From assembly GCA_021792355.1 (NCBI GenBank), contig JAJYUV010000065.1, positions 1 through 5,426 of the forward strand: 5,426 bases of DNA, read 5' to 3'. This DNA is from Thermoplasmata archaeon (GTDB taxonomy: Archaea; Thermoplasmatota; Thermoplasmata; Thermoplasmatales; GCA-001856825). The number at the start of each line of letters is the position of its first letter. Position 1 is the stretch's first letter. Both the position numbers and the translations under genes were made by a program. Shown one piece after another: positions 1-4,857 of the stretch. The notes below the pieces were generated by a model, which searched no databases, was not told the origin of the DNA, and worked only from the letters and a program-made list of their open reading frames with translations.

Positions 1-30
1 TAAGGTGACTTTAATTCTATTTGTGGAACA

Positions 31-46
31 GGCTTGTCGGGATTTG
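31..46 (-). repeat. Left direct-repeat copy of the tRNA-Arg 3' end (candidate att site)
   Basis: The 16 bases ggcttgtcgggatttg are identical to 4732-4747. On the minus strand they spell part of the T-loop, the 3' T-stem strand and six of the seven 3' acceptor bases of the tRNA-Arg gene at 4730-4803. The rest of the tRNA is absent here. Both copies have the same orientation, and the intact tRNA points its 3' end toward this copy, as expected for the distal att site of an element integrated in a tRNA gene. A 16-base chance match in a window this size is improbable. The att role is inferred because no integrase is visible. Confidence 0.7.
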
Positions 47-55
47 AGTCGTTAG

Positions 56-233
56 GACTTCAAAACTGTAAGGTCAGCTATAGCCACTTCTAAGACCTTC
101 GGATCGCCATTCTTGGACACGCTAATAGCTGAAACAATGAGAGCAAACAACGTAAGCGACATACTTGACTGAAAATGAAGATGACTTTAAAGGAATACCG
201 GGAATAACTATTCATAATATATTCTCCAAATGA
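56..233 (+). pseudogene. VapC-like PIN-domain toxin, C-terminal remnant, frameshifted
   Basis: Two consecutive frames together spell the C-terminal half of a PIN-domain ribonuclease of the VapC toxin type. Frame one (56-169) contains FGSPFLDTLIAETMRANN, matching the family pattern of a conserved Asp in an SPxxDxLIA helix. It hits TGA at 170. The next frame (168-230) continues with TENEDDFKGIPGITIHNIF, matching the terminal TENxxDF strand with its acidic metal ligand, and ends at TGA 231-233. One extra base near 167 explains the break. The N-terminal half with the first catalytic Asp is missing: a TAG sits just before 56 and the candidate att repeat lies 10 bases upstream. No antitoxin gene is visible. 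It should be inactive. The family call rests on motif recognition over about 59 residues. Confidence 0.6.
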
Positions 234-275
234 AATTTCGAGTATTCATATTGGCGGTCGAGCATTTCCACATAA

Positions 276-500
276 AAGCTGAAAAACTCTAGGACCAAGA
301 TAGAGCCTGTATCTTTCTTGGTTACGATAATTCTTGGAGCCCTGATTACATTGATCGGGGAGAAGGTGGAAATTCGCACCTTCCCTCTCAACTTGATGTA
401 TGTTCTCGCATGGCTTGTGGTCATTCCTGCTATTATCTTTGCATTGGCGTTTTTCCTTGGGGTCCGTCTGAGCCCGGGGCGAAGCCGAATGATTGAAGCA
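276..500 (+). pseudogene. Possible two-helix membrane protein fragment
   Basis: The frame is open from 276, just after a stop at 273-275, and runs on to 596; a TTG at 318 is the first possible start. It encodes a hydrophobic stretch (VTIILGALITLIG), a loop of about 12 residues with charged groups (GEKVEIRTFPLN), and a second helix of about 24 residues at roughly 393-464 (VLAWLVVIPAIIFALAFFLG), followed by a basic turn (SPGRSR). After about 500 the sequence no longer looks like protein and runs antisense toward the reductase fragment. I see no ribosome site and no family I recognise. It may be the end of a decayed membrane protein in a stretch full of gene fragments, or a chance open frame. 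Confidence 0.25.
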
Positions 501-555
501 GCGACTTATTCCTTAGGGCCACCAACATCTCTTTCGCTTGCTTGCCCAAGCTCAT

Positions 556-747
556 CTGAACTGGCTCATAATAAAGTAGAACATTGCCTGACTTAAGCTG
601 GTTTGTCTTTATCAGTTCGAGATTCAGTTTCTGCCCTAGTCCGGCTAGTATTGGTGTACCTTTTCCAATGATTACTGGATTTATCATTAACCTAAACTCG
701 TCTACGAGTCCTTGCTTTATGAAATATAGCGTATGCTGTCTAAATTG
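556..747 (-). pseudogene. RibD C-terminal / DHFR-like reductase, C-terminal fragment
   Basis: The minus strand encodes LVDEFRLMINPVIIGKGTP, then a short linker and LKSGNVLLYYEP, the hallmark end of the RibD_C/dihydrofolate-reductase-like family (usual pattern GLVDExRLxxxPVxLGxGxPLF ... SGNVLLxYxP). These NAD(P)H-dependent reductases are normally about 170-180 residues; only about 60 remain. Upstream in frame is TAG next to where 747 ends, and the expected N-terminal nucleotide-binding part is not found in any frame between 748 and 1060. The normal stop after the YYEP motif is also lost: the frame reads on to 433 with unrelated sequence. It looks like a decayed, non-functional remnant. The family match is fairly clear, but the exact member (RibD, DHFR or other reductase) cannot be told. 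Confidence 0.6.
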
Positions 748-1071
748 CTATGAAAACATGGGGAAAATCGATAGAAAATAAGACTTAAACGGTATTCTTA
801 GCACACACCGAACGTCTTTCAATCCGGTATCAGATAACTGAAATCAGATTTATTAGGTTGTTAGAAATCTTCTGAAGTATACTTATTCGTTCTTATATTC
901 TTAGTGGGCTAAATTTTCCAATTGCTTAAAATTCTTCTTGGTAACACTTAATTTCTTAATGGAACCTATATTTTACGTCACCATTTAACTTTCGAAGGGG
1001 CATCTGTTTTGCAATTTACCAGAGGAAATGGGTGGGGGAGGACTGTCTAAAGTGCCATTAACAGAACAAAT
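748..1071. other. Gene-free AT-rich stretch downstream of bax1
   Basis: About 320 bases with many stops in all frames and no ORF, RNA fold or repeat that I can support. Short open runs exist (for example FEGASVLQFTRGNGWGRT on + around 990-1050) but have no recognisable family. It is probably decayed DNA between the reductase remnant and the 3' end of bax1. The bax1 transcript should end here. The minus-strand sequence just after its stop has only short T runs (near 1060-1071), so I do not call a terminator. Confidence 0.4.
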
Positions 1072-2376
1072 TCATTTCTGGACCACTATTCTCAGTCCCT
1101 TCCATTTTACCTTAAAGCCTGCCTGTTCGAGTATATCTGAAGGGTCAAGGCCCATGAATTCAATATAATCCACCATAGCCTGAGAATCTGGGTATAGCTT
1201 CTCTAAATGCTCAAAAATCTTATTTCTATTCTCTGCAGAAATCTCCTCAATTTTTTTAGTGGGACGATTCTCCACGCTGATTTCCTTCCCCGAATATTTT
1301 GTTTCAATGAACTCCTTCGCCCTCATCCAGTCCACTGAATCCTTGAAACAGATGGCACCGGCAGGGCATCTCTCTTTATCACGAACAATGCAGAATATTT
1401 CTCCATTATGGCCTTCTTCCCTCACCTTCTTAATGATGAAATAATCCTCCTGATAGAATTTTGGTCTTGTAACGAGGATGTTCACCCTCTTCTCTTCTGT
1501 GTTTAAGGAATAGTCAAACATCGCTTCGCCGTCTTTCAGCTTCAGAGGGTTTTTTGCTTCAATAAAGCCAAAGTGATTTTCTCCGTTAGGAGAATCAGAA
1601 TATTCTGAGACTGAACTATCAATGCCATAAGTATAATCCTTCTTTTTCTCACCATCCTTGAGAGATACCGTAGCATCGACCTTCCAGCCATCAATCTTCA
1701 TCATCTGCCTTATAAGTAACGCAAAGGTTGAACCGTACCTTTCACTGTGCTCCGTTATTGATAGAGGACCGCCAACTTCTATAGCATCTTCTCCAGCTTC
1801 TGAGTAAAGGAGACCAAGTCTCCTCGCTATCCTGATTATCCTTGGGATGTTGGTTGAGGAAGTTATTTTTATTTTTGTCGTCTTCAGCATGACGGTCTCT
1901 ATCTGCTCCGAGTTGAATTTCTTAGAAAGGGATTCAGCCGTTATTTCTGGAAGGGACACTAGGACCTGTTCACTCTCCTTGTCTGCGTACATCGCATTCC
2001 TTATCTCTGGGAGCGAAGAGTTCATCTCTATGGCTATTTTCCCCAGAATTTCGTCCCTTTCTGATGGAGATACTGACGGAACTCTGGTTAAGGAGAATAT
2101 CCTTTCCCTTACCCTCACTGGGTCGAGGAGAGAGGGAGGTTCAATCCTAGACATACGGAACATGAGGAGAGAGAGCCCCTTCACGATCTTGGGCTTTTGA
2201 GACTTGAGTTCCAGAACTTTCAGGTCCTTCTCAACGTCCTCTCTTCTCTTTCCAAGGGACGACCTGAATTGATTTATTACGGAGGAGCAATAGTCGCTAT
2301 TCTCCTCCGACAGGAAAAGGGAGCGGACGGTACCCTTCTTACTCTTCCTGACCATCAACAATTGAGTTGGGAACAC
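1072..2376 (-). CDS. bax1: Bax1, XPB-binding archaeal nuclease (DUF790 family)
   Basis: Bax1 partners archaeal XPB helicase and cuts DNA near junctions, probably in excision repair. I start it at GTG 2376 (434 residues): AGGAGG-like bases lie 9-10 nt upstream, and the resulting FPTQLLMVRKSKKG resembles the family opening MLPxELLRxR; the longer ATG frame at 2424 lacks this. The N-terminal half includes LPEIRNAMYAD (122-132). A nuclease-like region follows: GIDSSVSE (251-258), MFDYSL (286-291), KRVNILVTR (296-304) and CFKDSVDW (343-350). The C terminus ends FKVKWKGLRI. Aligned from memory, the family Glu in VEIVGF is Asn299 here, while Asp288 is kept. The gene overlaps the end of XPB by 38 bases and reads from the same promoter. 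Family assignment is secure; nuclease activity is less certain. Confidence 0.88.
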   Translation of the reverse strand: MFPTQLLMVRKSKKGTVRSLFLSEENSDYCSSVINQFRSSLGKRREDVEKDLKVLELKSQKPKIVKGLSLLMFRMSRIEPPSLLDPVRVRERIFSLTRVPSVSPSERDEILGKIAIEMNSSLPEIRNAMYADKESEQVLVSLPEITAESLSKKFNSEQIETVMLKTTKIKITSSTNIPRIIRIARRLGLLYSEAGEDAIEVGGPLSITEHSERYGSTFALLIRQMMKIDGWKVDATVSLKDGEKKKDYTYGIDSSVSEYSDSPNGENHFGFIEAKNPLKLKDGEAMFDYSLNTEEKRVNILVTRPKFYQEDYFIIKKVREEGHNGEIFCIVRDKERCPAGAICFKDSVDWMRAKEFIETKYSGKEISVENRPTKKIEEISAENRNKIFEHLEKLYPDSQAMVDYIEFMGLDPSDILEQAGFKVKWKGLRIVVQK

Positions 2377-3688
2377 CCTTCCTTCTCCTCCTCGAAGTAC
2401 TGAATTCTGAAGTTCCTTTGGCAACTATCTCGTAGAGAGTTGAACGCTTCCCCTGGGACGGTCTCAGCAACCTTCCTAGCCTCTGGCGGAACTGTCTCGC
2501 ACTTCCGGATCCACTAAGAACTATGCCCACAGATGCGTCAGGTACGTCTATCCCCTCATCCAGGACCCTTGAGGTTGCTATTGCCGTGATCTCTCCGCTC
2601 CTGAACATGTCGAGATATTTTTTCCTCTCAGGTCCAGGGGTCAGGTATGTGATACAGGGGATCAGGAACTCCCTTGATATGAGGTACGACGTTGAAGTGT
2701 CTTCAGAAAATATCAGCACCTTTTCCCCCCTGTGCTTTGAAAGAACGTACCGGACGGTATCCACCTTTACTCTCGCGTTGAATGCTATTTCCCTTGCCTT
2801 CCTCCATGCGATCAGCGCCTCCCTTCCCTCTGGGTTCCATGATGATAGAATGAATTTTTCAAAATCCCATGGACCCCTCATCGTTATCCTGTGTTTCCTG
2901 AGATATGAGATGAACTTATTCCTGTTTTTTTCGTATTCCTCTTCCTCCTCCTGTTCAAGATCAACCGGTATCCTGATTATTTCGTAATTTGATATGAATT
3001 CTGATATTTCCTCATATCCCAATTCGAATATCTTTCCTCCCATGACCTCTTTCAGTTTCTCATGAAGCATATCAACACGTTCATAGGTTGCAGTCAGGCC
3101 CATCCGGTATGGTGAAGCAAACATATTTGCTATTTCGATGAACCTTTCCGATGCTAGGTGATGAACCTCATCAATTAGCAGGAACTTGAATTTATTTCCA
3201 AGCTCCTCAGCCATCAGGTATGCAGAATCATACGTGCATACGGTTATATCCTCAATATCCCTTTCACCGCCCCCGATCTGCCCTATTTTCCTGTTTAACA
3301 CTTCTGATAGCTTCTGCCTCCACTGCTGAATGAGTTCAATTGTGGGCGCTATTATTATTGTGGTAACAGAAAGTTTCGCTATTGCATCAATTCCAATGTG
3401 TGTCTTCCCAGCTGCGGTTGGAAGGACAACTACCCCCCTGTGATCGTTCTTTGACCAGTATTCCACTGCCGTCTTCTGATAACTCCTGAGTATCTCATTA
3501 TGGGAAATCTCAATTTTCCTATCGTCAAAAACGCTGTCCACAGCATCGGGATATGCGCTCTTTATTTCTGCATACCTAAATGCAGGCGAACGGTACGCTC
3601 CAACTCTATTGTCAAACGTTATGAAATCGGGATGATGGTCTCCGACCTCGTCCAAAAGAATTGTTCCCCTGCTGTATGTTATCCTCAT
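2339..3688 (-). CDS. xpb: Archaeal XPB DNA helicase (SF2 ATPase)
   Basis: ATP-driven 3'-5' DNA helicase of superfamily 2, the archaeal counterpart of the TFIIH/repair helicase XPB, acting with Bax1. The 449 residues match the usual compact archaeal length. In order: damage-recognition-like N-domain (1-60); LRSYQ (67-71); Walker A PTAAGKT (90-96); motif Ia APTIELIQQW (114-123); DEVHH (173-177); LTAT (198-201); ERVD (203-206) where the RED motif sits; an acidic-then-basic helical insert (245-270) fitting the thumb; motif IV VLIFSED (324-330); motif V SRVLDEGIDVP (373-383); motif VI QRLGRLLRP (402-410); and an Arg-rich tail. ATG 3688 follows a TATA-like box at leaderless distance. Both usual GAGKT (here AAGKT) and RED (here RVD) are altered; core ATPase residues K95, D173, E174 and R406 are present. 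Confidence 0.93.
   Translation of the reverse strand: MRITYSRGTILLDEVGDHHPDFITFDNRVGAYRSPAFRYAEIKSAYPDAVDSVFDDRKIEISHNEILRSYQKTAVEYWSKNDHRGVVVLPTAAGKTHIGIDAIAKLSVTTIIIAPTIELIQQWRQKLSEVLNRKIGQIGGGERDIEDITVCTYDSAYLMAEELGNKFKFLLIDEVHHLASERFIEIANMFASPYRMGLTATYERVDMLHEKLKEVMGGKIFELGYEEISEFISNYEIIRIPVDLEQEEEEEYEKNRNKFISYLRKHRITMRGPWDFEKFILSSWNPEGREALIAWRKAREIAFNARVKVDTVRYVLSKHRGEKVLIFSEDTSTSYLISREFLIPCITYLTPGPERKKYLDMFRSGEITAIATSRVLDEGIDVPDASVGIVLSGSGSARQFRQRLGRLLRPSQGKRSTLYEIVAKGTSEFSTSRRRRKGVPNSIVDGQEE
2386..2392 (-). promoter_or_regulatory. Ribosome binding site of bax1, inside the XPB coding region
   Basis: Minus-strand bases aggagga lie about 9 nt before the GTG at 2376, good Shine-Dalgarno spacing for an archaeal 16S 3' end. 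Being inside the last codons of XPB, it allows reinitiation or coupled translation. It is the main reason to prefer GTG 2376 over ATG 2424 or ATG 2355. Confidence 0.65.
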
Positions 3689-3714
3689 CTTTGATGAGCA
3701 ATAATAAGCTGCCG

Positions 3715-3721
3715 ATAAATT
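3715..3721 (-). promoter_or_regulatory. TATA box for the XPB-bax1 operon
   Basis: The minus strand reads gaaagtaatttatcgg. The aatttat core ends 26 bases before the XPB ATG, and the purine-rich gaaag just upstream fits a BRE. This spacing predicts a leaderless or nearly leaderless transcript. No second promoter is needed for bax1, which overlaps XPB. Confidence 0.55.
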
Positions 3722-3883
3722 ACTTTCTGTTCGGATGGAATTTTGTGTCGCTGTTGGAATGCCATAAGTTCACTCTGCTTTTGTTGTCACCTATTTCACT
3801 TTCGCCTCTTGTGACTCACCAAATCTGGGAAAATAAGCCATGATAGCAAGAACAACCACAGATAGATGGAACTTTTATCAAGA

Positions 3884-3890
3884 TGAGGGA
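3884..3890 (+). promoter_or_regulatory. Ribosome binding site of the 106-residue gene
   Basis: tgaggga, exactly 8 bases before GTG 3899. The same 7 bases at the same spacing precede ATG 4216. A weak TATA-like cttttat lies at 3872-3878. The upstream frame is closed by TGA at 3884-3886, so GTG 3899 is the first possible start. Confidence 0.55.
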
Positions 3891-3898
3891 AAATTGAA

Positions 3899-4219
3899 GT
3901 GGAAAAAGGACTTGAGATCACATTTAATGTTCCTGACGAAGATGGCAGAGAGATAACAGAAGTTCTTGCAAGTCTTGTGGGAAATGAGTTCCTCCATGAA
4001 ATGGACATAGATTGGAGAATTTTCAATGTGAAATTAGATAATGAACGCTTCTCTAAAGTCTGCTTCACCGGCTCTAAGATATCAAAACTTCGCCCCTTCG
4101 AAGAGAAAAAGGTTAGAGAAAAATTCGAAGACCTTTCATACATGAACAAGAAAGACCTCTTGACACTATACCGAGAAAAGGAAAAAAAGTGGGCTCTTTA
4201 TGAGGGAGCACACCCATGA
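3899..4219 (+). CDS. Hypothetical 106-residue acidic protein
   Basis: I do not recognise a family. The GTG-started frame is preceded by a good ribosome site and encodes a soluble, charged protein with no signal or membrane segment. Residues 5-60 alternate strands and helices (LEITFNVPDEDGREI, DWRIFNVKL), and residues 65-106 are strongly helical and Lys/Glu-rich, ending KKDLLTLYREKEKKW. Composition looks like true protein, whereas the opposite-strand frame over the same bases is Ser/Leu/Phe-rich as antisense shadows are. It is divergent from the XPB operon with about 210 bases between, and its TGA overlaps the ATG at 4216 (ATGA), suggesting a two-gene unit with the next reading frame. It lies inside the repeat-bounded interval, so it could be island cargo. 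Confidence 0.65.
   Translation: MEKGLEITFNVPDEDGREITEVLASLVGNEFLHEMDIDWRIFNVKLDNERFSKVCFTGSKISKLRPFEEKKVREKFEDLSYMNKKDLLTLYREKEKKWALYEGAHP
4201..4207 (+). promoter_or_regulatory. Ribosome binding site before ATG 4216
   Basis: tgaggga, 8 bases before ATG 4216 and inside the last codons of the preceding gene. It is identical in sequence and spacing to the site at 3884-3890, which favours ATG 4216 as a true start even though its frame closes after 25 codons. Confidence 0.5.
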
Positions 4220-4293
4220 TATGGATTAAGAACTCGACCCATGGCAAGATAATTTCTGGGCATATTTTTAAAGCACCCTTATGGGTTGACTAA
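4216..4293 (+). CDS. Short coupled ORF, probably the 5' part of a frameshifted gene
   Basis: ATG 4216 overlaps the preceding stop (ATGA) and has a well-placed ribosome site. It encodes only 25 residues, ending HIFKAPLWVD before TAA 4291-4293. The minus-one frame is open from 4290 and continues with LKRFWEILIHVESTPAG into the 88-residue frame that follows. One missing base between about 4287 and 4291 would join them into a protein of about 123 residues. The GTG at 4320 has no ribosome site at a sensible distance, which supports the joined reading. It could instead be a real micro-ORF or a sequencing error. Confidence 0.45.
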   Translation: MIWIKNSTHGKIISGHIFKAPLWVD

Positions 4294-4319
4294 AGAGGTT
4301 TTGGGAAATCCTCATCCAT

Positions 4320-4586
4320 GTGGAGAGTACACCTGCCGGACCAGAAAGTAACATTCGAAGAGGAGGAAAAGTAGCCGTTGAGCACAGAAGTAGATACCCT
4401 CTAGCGACATGGTTCCTCGAGGAAATTGTCAATCTCCGTGAAATTAAGAAAATCGCTGAGGACATTGAAAAAAATCTCAGTACACCCATATTGTCACAAC
4501 CAGACGAAATGACGAGAGAAGAATTTCTGATGAGGGTTGGAAACCGGTGGAAATTGTCAGAGTTAGAAGAGAGATCTCATGCCTGA
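4320..4586 (+). CDS. Hypothetical 88-residue protein, likely a 5'-truncated or frameshifted gene
   Basis: No family recognised. From GTG 4320 the frame encodes 88 residues: a Gly/Arg/Pro-rich start (STPAGPESNIRRGGK), a central helical stretch (WFLEEIVNLREIKKIAEDI) and a charged helical C terminus (DEMTREEFLMRVGNRW) ending ERSHA. The frame is open back to 4290 with protein-like sequence (KRFWEILIHV) but no start codon, and GTG 4320 lacks a proper ribosome site, so the true beginning is probably ATG 4216 with a frameshift near 4290. It follows the 106-residue gene closely on the same strand and probably forms a pair with it. If the frameshift is real, the product may be lost; if programmed or an assembly error, the two proteins may work together. 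Function unknown. Confidence 0.5.
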   Translation: MESTPAGPESNIRRGGKVAVEHRSRYPLATWFLEEIVNLREIKKIAEDIEKNLSTPILSQPDEMTREEFLMRVGNRWKLSELEERSHA

Positions 4587-4694
4587 ACCTCATCGTTCTA
4601 GAATACGTCATTAATTCGTTCGGATTGTTGTTGAAGGAACCTAAAAACTCTATCAGAGCCTTGAAGAACTGATGACAGGATATTGGCAAGAAGT

Positions 4695-4702
4695 TTTATA
4701 AA
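4695..4702. promoter_or_regulatory. Orphan TATA-like box beside the tRNA 3' end
   Basis: The palindromic tttataaa is the strongest TATA-like octamer in this intergenic stretch. No start codon of a plausible gene lies about 25 bases away on either strand: on + this falls at the tRNA 3' end, on - in the 4587-4690 gap. It could drive an unseen small RNA, be left from a lost island gene, or be chance. Confidence 0.25.
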
Positions 4703-4729
4703 TGATACCCGGAGCGACCAAGAAAGATA

Positions 4730-4803
4730 CGGGCTTGTCGGGATTTGGACCCGAATTAGGAGCTCCGGAGGCTCCTGTGCTATCCAAGTTACACTACAAG
4801 CCC
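4730..4803 (-). tRNA. tRNA-Arg (anticodon CCG)
   Basis: The minus strand folds into a full cloverleaf: acceptor GGGCTTG/CAAGCCC, TA at 8-9, D-stem GTGT/GCAC with GG at 18-19, anticodon stem GGAGC/GCTCC around the loop CTCCGGA, a four-base variable loop, and T-stem TCGGG/CCCGA. Anticodon CCG reads CGG arginine codons. The discriminator base is G, no intron is present and CCA is not encoded. The A15-T48 pair fits. The T-loop is TCCAAAT, with C where almost all tRNAs have T55. The 3' end is repeated exactly at 31-46, suggesting it serves as an integration target. Confidence 0.93.
4732..4747 (-). repeat. Right direct-repeat copy, in the tRNA-Arg 3' end (candidate att site)
   Basis: This 16-base match to 31-46 covers the T-loop 3' part, the T-stem 3' strand and most of the 3' acceptor strand of the tRNA. 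The tRNA gene remains complete, as when an element carries the replacement 3' end. Similarity stops sharply on both sides (base 4731 versus 30, 4748 versus 47). Confidence 0.7.
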
Positions 4804-4830
4804 TTGCTGTAATTGCGTAAAAACCTTTAG

Positions 4831-4840
4831 GATTAAAAAG
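4831..4840. promoter_or_regulatory. Shared A/T box between tRNA-Arg and the aldehyde dehydrogenase
   Basis: gattaaaaag lies about 28 bases from the tRNA 5' end on the minus strand (read ctttttaatc) and about 20-26 bases from the dehydrogenase ATG on the plus strand. It is the only good box A candidate for both genes in the 54-base gap. For the dehydrogenase it implies a leaderless transcript. Confidence 0.4.
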
Positions 4841-4857
4841 ATAGGGTTGGGATTTCA

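Noticed and set aside
52..162. 36-residue hydrophobic frame on - (MSLTLFALIVSAISV start)
   Set aside because: It is antisense to the PIN-domain remnant, whose motifs are more specific.
212..424. 70-residue open frame on -
   Set aside because: Overlaps the possible membrane fragment; no recognisable motif or ribosome site.
1847..2200. 117-residue open frame on + inside bax1
   Set aside because: Shadow of a well-supported gene on the other strand; low-complexity hydrophobic/Ser composition.
2523..2987. 154-residue open frame on + inside XPB
   Set aside because: Antisense shadow of the XPB helicase domains; Ser/Leu-rich, no family, no ribosome site.
3796..4149. 117-residue open frame on - over the 106-residue gene
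   Set aside because: Ser/Phe/Leu-rich antisense of a charged protein that has a proper ribosome site.
4660..4680. ctgatgac motif as part of a C/D box RNA
   Set aside because: Only one box-like element; no matching D box or paired C'/D' at the right spacing.
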